This document shows, one piece after another, positions 8,067 through 16,623 of a stretch of DNA of 20,580 nt. Below the pieces are notes generated by a model, which was not told the origin of the DNA, ran no database searches, and saw only the letters and a list, made by a program, of their open reading frames with translations. The stretch's first letter is position 1; every line of letters begins with the position of its first letter. Both the position numbers and the translations under genes were made by a program. Origin of the DNA: Methylotenera sp. (lineage in GTDB: Bacteria; Pseudomonadota; Gammaproteobacteria; Burkholderiales; Methylophilaceae); the NCBI GenBank assembly GCA_027310735.1, contig DAIDAH010000014.1, forward strand, positions 1 through 20,580, in the 5' to 3' direction.

Positions 8067-8082
8067 TATTTTGAGGGTAGGA

Positions 8083-9087
8083 ATGAAAGCAATTACTGAG
8101 GGCTTGATGGAAATAGGTGGTTACTTTGGTCTAGATATTCCCTGTTATAGAGAGTTGCACCCAGGTGCTATTAAATTCCAATCTGCACGTGCAGCAATTC
8201 GAGCTGTGCTTGAGTGTAACGGAATGAAGAGCGTTATGATGCCAGCTTATGTTTGCAGTTCTGTGATCAAATCTGCTGTTGATGCTGGATTAGAGGTTGA
8301 AACTTATGATTTGGATGAAATTCTCTACCCAAAAAATATACCAAGGGTGCTGCCGGATCAATGCGCGTTTGTTTATGTTAACTATTTTGGGCTTTGCCAG
8401 GGAAATGTTACTAGATTGCTCAACACTATTCCTAGAGATCGTTTGATTATTGACAATAGTCATGCATTATTTTCTGAACATACCAATGTTTTAGCTAGCA
8501 TATATTCACCTCGGAAATTTGCAGGGCTACCTGATGGGGGGCTTCTAAAGGCCTCACCATTGTTGAAAGTTACTTTACCCATTGTTGAGGATATGGGTTC
8601 ATTTGAGCGTATGCGGTATTTACTTGTGCGTATGGCTTATTCTGCTCGGGAAGGATATTCTGGTTTTGTAGATGCACGGAATTCGTTAGTGGACAACACG
8701 CCGTTAGCAATGTCTAGATTGACGCAGCGTTTAATGAAAAGTATACAATGGGATCAAGTCGCACTGCGCCGAAGAGAAAACTTTACAATTATGGATCGCA
8801 TGGTCGGAGCTATAAATGATATGTTCTGGGTGTTGGGTGAGGGTGATGTTCCCTTGTGTTACCCTCTTACTTTGCGCGGATATGACGTTAACCGCATAAA
8901 AATTGAATTAGCAGAGCGTAATGTTTTCACTGCCACTTATTGGCCGGATGCTTTACCTAGAATTAATGCAAATACCATAGAGTCTGCATTTGCCAACGAG
9001 ACGCTATTTATTCCTATTGATCAGCGCCTTGAAAGCGCGCAGGTGGAAGCTGTAGGCCGGCTGATCTTAAAACTTATAGAGACGTGA
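8083..9087 (+). CDS. Divergent DegT/StrS-like PLP-dependent protein
   Basis: This 334-residue protein has the plan of a fold-type I PLP enzyme of the DegT/DnrJ/EryC1/StrS group. An early anchor is FQSARAAIRAVL (32-43), where the family binds the PLP phosphate. D124 in IIDNSHALF is the usual pyridine-nitrogen aspartate, and K145 in YSPRKFAG is the likely Schiff-base lysine before a GLPDGG turn. The C-terminal lobe is short and unlike its two DegT neighbours, and similarity to characterised sugar aminotransferases is weak. The ATG at 8083 is chosen because GAGGG (8073-8077) sits at the right distance; an in-frame TTG at 8071 overlaps that ribosome site. It is the second gene of the island, 110 bases after the giant gene. 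It probably makes an amino sugar, though a non-transaminase PLP role is possible. Confidence 0.75.
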   Translation: MKAITEGLMEIGGYFGLDIPCYRELHPGAIKFQSARAAIRAVLECNGMKSVMMPAYVCSSVIKSAVDAGLEVETYDLDEILYPKNIPRVLPDQCAFVYVNYFGLCQGNVTRLLNTIPRDRLIIDNSHALFSEHTNVLASIYSPRKFAGLPDGGLLKASPLLKVTLPIVEDMGSFERMRYLLVRMAYSAREGYSGFVDARNSLVDNTPLAMSRLTQRLMKSIQWDQVALRRRENFTIMDRMVGAINDMFWVLGEGDVPLCYPLTLRGYDVNRIKIELAERNVFTATYWPDALPRINANTIESAFANETLFIPIDQRLESAQVEAVGRLILKLIET

Positions 9088-9144
9088 TTGCTTCGTAATG
9101 ATTAACTATGCAAATTTATTTACCAAGATTTCCGGAGCCTACTG

Positions 9145-9849
9145 ATGTCCAATGAGAAGCCCTTTTATCCAAAGTTCAGTTACGATGCGCATGCCAGAAC
9201 TTGTGCAGAAGACGATTTTTTAGGTCAAACTCGTCGCACAGTACAAGGTTTACCTGTCTCTGATGATCAGATACAGATGATTACTACAGCAATAAAGTCA
9301 GGGCTTAAGATGAGACCTGATGATGTGCTTCTTGAGCTTGCCTGTGGCAATGGGGCTTTGTCACATTTTATTTTCGACTCGTGTCAGGAGTACTTGGGGG
9401 TTGATGTGTCTGAGTATTTGATCTCGATTGCAAAGAAAAACTTTGAAAAACCACCCCACTACAAATATTTAATGCAAGGAGGCGCGGAATATATGCGTCA
9501 AGAGTCACAGCCCGAGCGCTTCTCAAAGGCACTATGCTATGCAGGATTTCAATTTTTCTCAGCTGATCAGGCTGCAGAGATCCTTTTAATTTTATTTAAT
9601 AAATTCAAGAATGTCCAAACGTTTTTTATTGGTAACTTGCCTGATAAAGAGCGTGCTGGAGAGTTCTATAAGACAAGGCAGCCCAGTATTGAAGAATTGT
9701 TAGATTGTTCTACAGCAATTGGCATTTGGCGAACACAGGACGAATTCACTAGGCTTGCAGAGCTTGCTGGTTGGAAGGTAAGTTTTTCAATTATGCCGAC
9801 GGAGTTTCATGCTTCGCATTATAGATATGATGCTTTGCTTAGTCGTTAG
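9145..9849 (+). CDS. SAM-dependent class I methyltransferase
   Basis: This 234-residue protein has a Rossmann-type SAM site. Motif I is LLELACGNGALS (62-73), followed by an acidic residue after strand 2 (D87 in LGVDVSEYL) and a FSKALCYAGFQFFS strand-4 region. There is no signal or membrane segment. The start ATG has GGAG (9134-9137) seven bases upstream. It lies between a DegT-like gene and two aminotransferase genes, so a small-molecule sugar (O- or N-methylation) is the likely substrate; this comes from context. It is not closely similar in motif detail to the two methyltransferase domains of the giant protein. Confidence 0.85.
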   Translation: MSNEKPFYPKFSYDAHARTCAEDDFLGQTRRTVQGLPVSDDQIQMITTAIKSGLKMRPDDVLLELACGNGALSHFIFDSCQEYLGVDVSEYLISIAKKNFEKPPHYKYLMQGGAEYMRQESQPERFSKALCYAGFQFFSADQAAEILLILFNKFKNVQTFFIGNLPDKERAGEFYKTRQPSIEELLDCSTAIGIWRTQDEFTRLAELAGWKVSFSIMPTEFHASHYRYDALLSR

Positions 9850-9872
9850 AGGCTATATAGTGGAAAATAAGT

Positions 9873-11084
9873 ATGGATAAGAAAAACAAGATTGAAGACT
9901 TGGCAATTTTTGGTGGGAAGAGTTTTTTCGTTATACCAAAATCAACATCAAATTTGCTACAGCCTGATTTCGAAAAGTTTATGGGCTATTCGAAGCTATT
10001 TCTCGATCAGCATCAATACACAAACAATGGACCAAATGTAAAACTACTGGAGCAACGGTTAGCCGCATTTCATCAGACTGAATATTGTATTTCATTTTGC
10101 AGTGGTTTCTGGGCAATAGCTCTAACGATTTCGGTACTTGCACTCAAAGGTAAAACTGAAATAGTGATGCCCTCGTTAACCTATCGCCGTATGGCAGATA
10201 TTGCGGCTTGGGTGAAGTTGAAGCCGCACTTCTGCGAGGTAGAGCCTGAAACGCTTGCGATGAGTGCTGCAACTGTTCTTCCATGCATTAATGAGAATAC
10301 GGCCTTGATACTCGGTGTTCACCCTATAGTGAACTGTTGTGACATCGATGGATTGGTTGCACTTTCGAAAGAAAAAAATATTCCATTATTATTTGATTCG
10401 GTTGAGTCTGTTTATGAGTCTACTACCAGTGGAAAGGTTGGTAGCTTTGGTCATGCGGAAGGTTTTTCCTTGCACGCGTGTAAATTGATGAATGGGTTTG
10501 GTGGTGGATATATCACTACAAATGATGCTAGTCTCGCAAGGCAGCTAGCTTTGATGCGTGGCTTTGGTTTTGAGGAGATAGACAAGATCGTCGTGCATGG
10601 CGGCATGAATGCTAAGCTAAATGAAATACATGCAGCTATGGCGCTTGCTAGCTTAGATGATGTTGATGAGCAGGTAGTGCGTAATCGACAGCGCTACCAT
10701 ACCTACAAGCGCTTGCTTACAGATATCAGCACTATACGACTACTCGAGTTTGATGAAAGTCACCGTGCGGGCTATAAAAATATTGTGGTCGAACTTCTAG
10801 ATGATTGGCCGTTAAGCCGTGCCGATACGATAAGCATATTGAATGCCGAAAAAATTCTTGCTCGAGCCTATTATTCACCACCACTACATCAAAAGTCCAT
10901 GAAGTTTGCATATGTACCGACTGACTTGCCGGTTACGGATATGCTTGCTGAAAGGTTTCTGAACCTTCCTTGTGGTCACCTCGTTAGTAATGATGACGTT
11001 GCTGATATAGTTTCTATGCTTAGATTTATATCAAATAACGCAAGTCAGATTAATGATCGTTTGCGTGAGAAAGATGTGAATTAA
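9873..11084 (+). CDS. DegT/DnrJ/EryC1/StrS family aminotransferase (first of a tandem pair)
   Basis: This 403-residue protein has the typical length for sugar aminotransferases of this family, which convert keto nucleotide sugars to amino sugars with PLP. It shows the NNGP motif (51-54), D175 in PLLFDSVES and the PLP lysine K204 in SLHACKLMNGFGGG. The usual SNGTxAL phosphate-binding loop reads CSGFWAI (76-82), an unusual variant with bulky residues. It ends one base before the next gene, a clear paralogue sharing the A-[IL]-F-G N-terminal motif and the NNGP block, so the pair probably arose by duplication. They may act on different sugars or as a heterodimer. The exact reaction is unknown; no dehydratase or epimerase lies nearby. 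Confidence 0.88.
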   Translation: MDKKNKIEDLAIFGGKSFFVIPKSTSNLLQPDFEKFMGYSKLFLDQHQYTNNGPNVKLLEQRLAAFHQTEYCISFCSGFWAIALTISVLALKGKTEIVMPSLTYRRMADIAAWVKLKPHFCEVEPETLAMSAATVLPCINENTALILGVHPIVNCCDIDGLVALSKEKNIPLLFDSVESVYESTTSGKVGSFGHAEGFSLHACKLMNGFGGGYITTNDASLARQLALMRGFGFEEIDKIVVHGGMNAKLNEIHAAMALASLDDVDEQVVRNRQRYHTYKRLLTDISTIRLLEFDESHRAGYKNIVVELLDDWPLSRADTISILNAEKILARAYYSPPLHQKSMKFAYVPTDLPVTDMLAERFLNLPCGHLVSNDDVADIVSMLRFISNNASQINDRLREKDVN

Positions 11085-11085
11085 T

Positions 11086-12276
11086 ATGAATATAACTAGC
11101 TTTGCCCTTTTTGGTGCTAAACCTACATTTGATAAGCCGCTTCCAATCGGTCAACTTTACTTCCCGTCATCAGAGCGTTATGAAGCAAAATTTCGTGGTA
11201 TTTTTGAGCGACAGTACTATAACAATAATGGACCTCTTCATGAGGAACTCGAAGAAAAGCTTCAGCAGTTTCTAGGTGTCAAGCATGCAATCTGCGTGAG
11301 TAATGCTACGCTCGGTTTGATGATGCTAGCCGATGCTATGGAGCTTACAGGGAAGGTGATTCTCCCAGCGTTTACTTTTGCCGCATCTGCGCATTCAGTT
11401 ACTTGGGCGGGATTAGAGCCGGTTTTTTGTGATATCAATCTGGACACTCATCAGATTGATATCAATGCGATTGATGCGTTAATAGATAAAGATGTTAGCG
11501 CGATCATGGGTGTAAACCTATGGGGAGGTGCATGTAATCCTAAAGCTCTCGCTGAAGTGGCTGCAGCTCGTGGAGTTAAACTTTATTTCGATTCAGCACA
11601 TGCTTTTGGTTGTACTGTTGATGGTACTTCAATCGGGAATTTCGGATGTGCAGAGGTATTCTCATTTCATGCAACCAAAATTTTGAGTGCGACAGAAGGT
11701 GGCTGTATTTGCACTAATGACGATGATTTGGCTGTACGATTACGCAGTATTCGACCTAGCTATAGTTTAGATCATCCAGTAAGTATCGTGAGAGTGGCAA
11801 ATGCTCGTATGTCTGAAGCGCAGGCGGCTATCGCATTGATGAGCCTTGAGGATTTTCCAGAAAATCAGAAAAATAATGAAACTCTTTATCATCTTTATGC
11901 AGGAAAGTTAAATGCAATCTCCGGCTTGCGGTTAATTAGACCAGCGGGTGTTAGTTTCTCTAATTATCAGTACCTTGTATGTCAAGTAGATGAGCGTGAG
12001 TTTGGTCTGTCACGGGATATGCTGATTGATATATTGAAGGCAGAAAACGTGATTGCACGACGTTATTTTTACCCTGGCTTACATCGTTGTCTTCCGTACG
12101 CGCAAGAGTTACCACAATATCTGGATAGTTTGCCTAATACCGATAGTCTTTGTTCTTCATGTATTCAGTTGCCAATAGGTGCGCTTGTTTCTGCGCAAAG
12201 TGTTGAGCATATTTGCGATATTATTGCCCGTACTCATCAATATGCAGCAGAAATTCGTTCCAGACATGAGAAATGA
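11086..12276 (+). CDS. DegT/DnrJ/EryC1/StrS family aminotransferase (second of a tandem pair)
   Basis: This 396-residue protein is a canonical member of the sugar aminotransferase family. It shows NNNGP (46-50), the phosphate-loop segment SNATLGL (72-78), PAFTFAAS (94-101), D169 in YFDSAHAFG and the PLP lysine K198 in FSFHATKILSATEGG. Compared with its upstream paralogue, its active-site loops are conventional. The start ATG is one base after the previous stop and has no strong ribosome site of its own, so translational coupling is likely. Its 3' end overlaps the next gene by 11 bases. It probably transaminates a nucleotide-linked keto sugar. The sugar identity cannot be read here. Confidence 0.92.
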   Translation: MNITSFALFGAKPTFDKPLPIGQLYFPSSERYEAKFRGIFERQYYNNNGPLHEELEEKLQQFLGVKHAICVSNATLGLMMLADAMELTGKVILPAFTFAASAHSVTWAGLEPVFCDINLDTHQIDINAIDALIDKDVSAIMGVNLWGGACNPKALAEVAAARGVKLYFDSAHAFGCTVDGTSIGNFGCAEVFSFHATKILSATEGGCICTNDDDLAVRLRSIRPSYSLDHPVSIVRVANARMSEAQAAIALMSLEDFPENQKNNETLYHLYAGKLNAISGLRLIRPAGVSFSNYQYLVCQVDEREFGLSRDMLIDILKAENVIARRYFYPGLHRCLPYAQELPQYLDSLPNTDSLCSSCIQLPIGALVSAQSVEHICDIIARTHQYAAEIRSRHEK

Positions 12277-13000
12277 TTTAACTTTAGGGATAATGCAGCC
12301 CTATTTTTTTCCATATCTAGGGCATTTCTCTTTGATTGCTGCCGTGGATGAGTGGATTGTTTTTGATATTACGCAGTACACACCAAAATCTTGGATGAAT
12401 CGTAACCGTATTCTTCATCCAAGTGCTGGGTGGCAATATGTGACTGTGCCATTATCAAACTCGTCTATTTCAATCAAAACTAAAGACGCGAAAGTGTTTA
12501 ATCATTTAGATGCAAAGACCAATATAGTTGGCAAGCTTAGTCATTATAAGAAAAAAGCTCCTTATTTTGAGGTAGTTAATACTTTAGTACATGATGTTTT
12601 TGATGGCGCAACGGATGACTCTCTGGTTCATCTTAATTTAAGAGGTCTAAATGCGGTCTGTCAGTATTTGGGAGTTCCATTTGTCTATCGAATCTGCTCT
12701 GAACTTAACTTGGCATTGCCAGACAATCTCAGTCCAGGTGAATGGGCGCCAGAAATCTGTAGCTTATTAAGCGCAAGTCGGTATATTAATCCAGCTGGTG
12801 GCCAAGGGCTCTTTGATGCAAGGGATTTTACACGGCGTGGAATCTCCTTAAGTTTTGCCCAAGCTAAGGAGTTTGTTTATAGTGCATCGCCTTACCAGTA
12901 TGAATCGAATCTTTCTATACTCGATGTGTTAATGTGGAACTCTCCAGACGTGGTAGCGGATGCCGTTCGTAAGGGTATAGAGATAACTGAGAAAAAATAA
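12266..13000 (+). CDS. WbqC-family protein
   Basis: This 244-residue protein opens with the family hallmark IMQPYFFPYLGHF (9-21) and carries the later family features YINPAGGQGLFD (173-184) and LSILDVLMWNSP (217-228). WbqC-like proteins (PF08889) occur in O-antigen and other glycan clusters beside aminotransferases. A role in acyl or aminoacyl decoration of amino sugars is suspected but not established to my knowledge. The ATG at 12266 is chosen because it puts the hallmark at the N terminus, as in relatives. The longer reading from 12179 adds a false hydrophobic leader made of out-of-frame aminotransferase sequence. It overlaps the upstream aminotransferase gene by 11 bases, suggesting coupled translation. 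Confidence 0.88.
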   Translation: MRNDLTLGIMQPYFFPYLGHFSLIAAVDEWIVFDITQYTPKSWMNRNRILHPSAGWQYVTVPLSNSSISIKTKDAKVFNHLDAKTNIVGKLSHYKKKAPYFEVVNTLVHDVFDGATDDSLVHLNLRGLNAVCQYLGVPFVYRICSELNLALPDNLSPGEWAPEICSLLSASRYINPAGGQGLFDARDFTRRGISLSFAQAKEFVYSASPYQYESNLSILDVLMWNSPDVVADAVRKGIEITEKK

Positions 13001-13016
13001 TAAATAGGACGAATAA

Positions 13017-14252
13017 ATGAATACCACTCTAAAAGACATAAGCAAGCCTAAAGTTTCAGTTATTCTGACATCGTGTAATCATGGAAAATATATTCAAAGT
13101 GCAATTGATAGCGTCCTTAATCAGTCCTTTACTGATTTTGAGCTGATAATTTGGGATGATGCGTCCTCCGATCATTCGTGGGATTTGATTGAGCAGTATT
13201 CAGACCGTCGCATTAAGGCGTTCCGTAATGAAGTGCAAAAAAGAGGAGTATGGGGGATAAACAAAGCCATCTCAGATGTGGCTGTAGGTGAATATATCGC
13301 TATATTTCACTCTGATGATATTTGGGAAATAGACAAACTGGCAAAACAGGTTGCATACTTGGATGAGAACTTGGATATAGGCGCTGTTTTCACCACTGTA
13401 CAGGCGATTAATGAACGTGGTATGCCTCTTGCTAATTCAGCACATGTATATTGCAGTATATTTAATCAGCCTAATCGCTCTCGTCATGAATGGCTTCGCT
13501 CTTTTTTTCTAGGTGGGAACGCGTTATGCCACCCAAGTATTTTGATTCGTAAAATTTGTTATGCGGATTGCGGCCTCTATAGGTATGGCTTAGGTCAACT
13601 CGGTGATTTTGACATGTGGGTACGGCTTTGTGCTAAGTATGAGATTCATGTGATGGCGGATCCTTTGATTCAGTTTCGAGTGCGCGATGGGGAGTTAAAT
13701 ACCAGTGGCAATCGTCCAGAGGCTCGCATAAGATCTCCTTATGAGCATTACAGGGTGCTTCAACTTTATAAAGCTATTGTAGGTAATGGGGAGGTTTTTA
13801 AGATATTTCCAGATTTTATTTCATATGATAAAGGGAATGACACTGACCCAGAATATGTGCTGGCTAGAGTATGTTTGGAGTCTGGCGATTTCTATCTTAG
13901 AGAGATGCTCGCTATTGAAATTTTATTCGATAGTCTTAATGATCCATTACGTAGCGAATTGATTAAGCGCGTTTACGGGTTTACCTCATGTGACTTTATC
14001 TCGTTAACAGGTCAACATGATATATTCTCCCGAGAAGTGACTCACCAGTTACAAATCTCCGTAGCGGAAAGAGATGCACAAATGGATAACTTTATTACTG
14101 ATTTGGATATTAAAATTAAGGACTTTGTTGCTGATCGAGATATGCAAATCAATAATTTAAATAACATTATTGCTGAGCGAGATGCACAAATTACTACTCT
14201 AAACTATCTTATTGCTTCATTGGATGCTCAAATAGGCAAGTCTATTCTTTAA
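13017..14252 (+). CDS. GT2-family glycosyltransferase with repetitive coiled-coil tail
   Basis: This 411-residue protein has an N-terminal GT-A domain (about 11-235). It shows VSVILTSCNHGKYI (13-26), the IIWDDASSD nucleotide-binding segment (44-52), the metal-binding HSDD (98-101) and an acceptor-side GDFDMWVRL (196-204). A helical middle follows. Residues 349-405 are a repeat of AERDAQI-like units in 11- and 14-residue steps, expected to form a coiled coil. The start ATG has AGGA seven bases upstream. It is a soluble enzyme with no membrane segment, likely adding a later sugar to the island's glycan. The coiled coil could hold it in a complex with TPR partners (inference). Confidence 0.9.
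   Translation: MNTTLKDISKPKVSVILTSCNHGKYIQSAIDSVLNQSFTDFELIIWDDASSDHSWDLIEQYSDRRIKAFRNEVQKRGVWGINKAISDVAVGEYIAIFHSDDIWEIDKLAKQVAYLDENLDIGAVFTTVQAINERGMPLANSAHVYCSIFNQPNRSRHEWLRSFFLGGNALCHPSILIRKICYADCGLYRYGLGQLGDFDMWVRLCAKYEIHVMADPLIQFRVRDGELNTSGNRPEARIRSPYEHYRVLQLYKAIVGNGEVFKIFPDFISYDKGNDTDPEYVLARVCLESGDFYLREMLAIEILFDSLNDPLRSELIKRVYGFTSCDFISLTGQHDIFSREVTHQLQISVAERDAQMDNFITDLDIKIKDFVADRDMQINNLNNIIAERDAQITTLNYLIASLDAQIGKSIL
14064..14231 (+). repeat. Coding tandem repeat for ERDAQI coiled-coil units
   Basis: Four imperfect copies encode AERDAQM, ADRDMQI, AERDAQI and ASLDAQI, with a further degenerate unit (TDLDIKI) between the first two. The DNA is similar (for example GAGATGCACAAAT in two copies). 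Spacing between units is 11 or 14 codons, as expected for a coiled coil. Such tracts can change unit number by slippage or recombination. Confidence 0.75.
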
Positions 14253-14390
14253 TCGAACTGTTGCTTAGAGTTTCGAGCTTTTACACAGCAATTGTTATAG
14301 CTGCTAGCGATCAAATTATGTTGCCTGAAATTTTGCGACTACAAGCAAAAGCGAAATGAATTTTTCAAAATTAATGGGTTTTATGTAGTC

Positions 14391-14765
14391 ATGACTAGCC
14401 AAGGAAATGCGCAATTAGAGTTACGTATATCAAAGGCGTTATCTTTATATCAAGCAGGGCATAAACAACAGGCCGAGTTGATATATCGGGATGTTCTGCT
14501 GACGAATCCCAATCAACCGAATGCTAACTATCATTTAGGCGTTATTGCCTTGGAGATTGGACTGGTCGATGATAGTTTGCCCTTTTTCAAAACCGCGCTG
14601 GAGGCTGACCCTCAAGAGGCATCGTATTGGTTAGGTTACATAGACGCACTTATTCAGGCTACGCATTATGAAGAGGCTCAGTTGGTGTTGTCTTATGGAT
14701 TGCAAGCAGGGTTGTCCGGACAAGAAGTCAATGCTTTGATTTCAATCATGGAAAGTAAGCTTGGC
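14391..14765 (+). repeat. Third, diverged copy of the ~120-residue TPR/YIDAL module
   Basis: Residues 1-125 of the second GT41 protein align with residues 1097-1217 and 1429-1552 of the giant protein. They share LYQAGHKQQAELIY-type helices, the NYHLGVI turn and the W-x-x-Y-I-D-A-L signature. Similarity is visible at protein level; the DNA is well diverged. Confidence 0.75.
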
Positions 14766-16475
14766 AGTGAGGCCACTCAAGACCAGATTAGCTTGACCTT
14801 AACTTCTGTGGAAGATGAATTGATTGATTTGTTTTCCAAACAACAATACAAAGAAGTTGAGCGCAGAGTACAGAGTCTTGTTCAGGAGTATCCCCATTGG
14901 CTCGTTGGTTGGAAGATTCTGAGTGATACGCTTCTCGTTCAGAGAAAAGATGCGCGATTTTCAGCCTCGAAAGCTTTGGAGCTTAACTCGATGGATGCAA
15001 AAGAGCATTGTTATTATGGATTGGTTCTGAAAAATCAGGGTGATTTAAAAGGCGCAGCAATGGCTTTTGAGCAGGCAGTTAAGCTTAAGCCAGATTATGC
15101 CGCAGCCTATAATAATTTGGGTATCGTAAAAAAAGATACGGGAGATGTTGAGGCCGGTATTCGCAATTATCGGCGGGCGCTTGAGTTGAACCCCGGGTAT
15201 GCTAGCTGTTATAGCAATCTATTGTTTTGTCTTTCGCATTCGACATGTATCGATGTCAAAGCTTTGTTTAATGAGCATCGTCTATTTAGTGTGCAGTATG
15301 AGCTTCCACTAAAAGCTGCTTGGCACATACACGCAAATCAGCGTAATCCTGAGCGTTGCTTGCGTATTGGTTTTGTTTCTGCAGATTTTAGGGATCACTC
15401 TCTAGCGTATTTTATTGAGCCCTTACTCAATTATTTGTCTATCTCCTCTAGCTTATCATTGCATGCCTACTCTGCATCCAGTCTTGAAGATGACGTGACT
15501 CAGCGATTGCGCGGGCAATTTAAAGGCTGGAGTAAGGTGGATGCAATGACCAATGACATGTTAGCTACGAAGATTCGTGAGGATGGCATAGATATTCTTG
15601 TTGATTTAGATGGCCATACAGCAGGAAATCGCTTATTAGTTTTCGCAATGAAGCCAGCACCAATCCAAGTAAGCTGGCTCGGATATTTGGCAACAACAGG
15701 TTTGACGGCGATGGATTATTACCTTGCGGATGGGTATTTGTTGCCACCAGGTAAATTGGACTGTCAATTTACTGAGAAAATAGTGCAATTGCCAGCCAAT
15801 GCACCATTTATGCCATTTGATACTGCGCCGGAAGTTAACGCGTTGCCCGCGCTAAAAAATGGTTATATTACATTTGCTTGTTTTAACCGTATTAATAAGA
15901 TTACTCAAAGTGTTGTTCGGCTATGGTCCAAACTTCTCAATGCGGTACCCAACGCCAAGATGTTGTTAGGAGGTATGCCGCAGGATGGTAGTTATGACAC
16001 TATTATTGAATGGTTCGCATTAGAGGGCGTTTTAGTTGAGCGCCTTATTTTCCACTCTCGCAGTTCGATCGACAATTACTTATTGCTTCATCATGAGGTT
16101 GATATTTGTCTTGATACATTCCCATCAAATGGTGTGACTACTACTTGTCATGCCTTGTGGATGGGCATACCTACGCTTTGTATTGAAGGCGAAAGCTTGG
16201 CAAGTCGTGGTGCGCTTGGTGTGATGAAGCATGTTGGCTTAAATGAGTTTGTGGCGCTGAGTGAAAGTGATTTTGTCGATAAAGGATTGTACTGGTCTAG
16301 TCATGCTGGAGAGTTGGCGCAAATACGTGCGTCATTGCGTAATCGTTTTGAACAGTCTAACCTAGCTCGCCCTGAGAGTATCGCAAAAGGGTTGGAACGT
16401 GCATTTCGTCAGATGTGGCAGCAATGGTGTAAGCACTTGCCGGCAGAATCGTTTGAAGTTTCTTTGCTTAAGTAG
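14391..16475 (+). CDS. TPR-GT41 (SPINDLY/OGT-type, FlmG-like) glycosyltransferase
   Basis: This 694-residue soluble protein starts with the ~120-residue module also found twice in the giant protein (1-125, with ANYHLGVIALE and YWLGYIDALIQA). A TPR stretch follows (about 144-280, including AYNNLGIVKKDTGD) and then a GT41 domain (about 322-680). Candidate catalytic residues are H336 (ADFRDHSLA) and K503 (CFNRINKI). LDTFPSNGVTTTCHALWMG (574-592) is the nucleotide-sugar motif. GT41 enzymes transfer a sugar from a nucleotide donor to Ser/Thr of proteins. FlmG of Caulobacter has the same TPR-plus-GT plan and glycosylates flagellins. This gene is the last before fliC, so flagellin is the likeliest acceptor (inference). 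No strong ribosome site precedes the ATG; a 10-codon reading frame ends two bases before it. Confidence 0.9.
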   Translation: MTSQGNAQLELRISKALSLYQAGHKQQAELIYRDVLLTNPNQPNANYHLGVIALEIGLVDDSLPFFKTALEADPQEASYWLGYIDALIQATHYEEAQLVLSYGLQAGLSGQEVNALISIMESKLGSEATQDQISLTLTSVEDELIDLFSKQQYKEVERRVQSLVQEYPHWLVGWKILSDTLLVQRKDARFSASKALELNSMDAKEHCYYGLVLKNQGDLKGAAMAFEQAVKLKPDYAAAYNNLGIVKKDTGDVEAGIRNYRRALELNPGYASCYSNLLFCLSHSTCIDVKALFNEHRLFSVQYELPLKAAWHIHANQRNPERCLRIGFVSADFRDHSLAYFIEPLLNYLSISSSLSLHAYSASSLEDDVTQRLRGQFKGWSKVDAMTNDMLATKIREDGIDILVDLDGHTAGNRLLVFAMKPAPIQVSWLGYLATTGLTAMDYYLADGYLLPPGKLDCQFTEKIVQLPANAPFMPFDTAPEVNALPALKNGYITFACFNRINKITQSVVRLWSKLLNAVPNAKMLLGGMPQDGSYDTIIEWFALEGVLVERLIFHSRSSIDNYLLLHHEVDICLDTFPSNGVTTTCHALWMGIPTLCIEGESLASRGALGVMKHVGLNEFVALSESDFVDKGLYWSSHAGELAQIRASLRNRFEQSNLARPESIAKGLERAFRQMWQQWCKHLPAESFEVSLLK

Positions 16476-16538
16476 TTGGAGCGATAAAGGTTTGTTTGGT
16501 TTTTTTTGATGAATGACATATAAATTCTTTTAGACCCC

Positions 16539-16565
16539 TAAAGATATAAAAATTATCACCGATAT
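16539..16565 (+). promoter_or_regulatory. Distal sigma-28 (FliA) promoter of fliC
   Basis: TAAA (16539-16542), a 15-base spacer and ACCGATAT (16558-16565) match TAAA-N15-GCCGATAA at all but the first and last bases of the -10 element. The -35 is preceded by CCC, as in the proximal copy. Confidence 0.7.
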
Positions 16566-16623
16566 CCTTAATATCAAGATTGCATAATCGGCAAGATGAT
16601 AAAAAGAAAATTCAAAGTACCCC

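Noticed and set aside
8071..8082. TTG start for the DegT-like gene
   Set aside because: It overlaps the GAGGG ribosome site that serves the ATG at 8083.
12179..12265. Possible 29-residue hydrophobic N-terminal leader on the WbqC-family protein
   Set aside because: The stretch is the upstream aminotransferase gene read in another frame, and the family hallmark IMQPYFFPY belongs at the N terminus, so the ATG at 12266 is preferred.
16500..16507. Eight-base T-run before fliC, considered as a phase-variable tract or terminator
   Set aside because: It is short for slippage, lies far from the mapped promoters and has no stem before it. A similar run at 2309-2316 was rejected for the same reasons.
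16585..16595. Minus-strand GCCGATTA resembling a sigma-28 -10 element
   Set aside because: No TAAA lies 15 bases upstream on that strand, and no gene follows in that direction.
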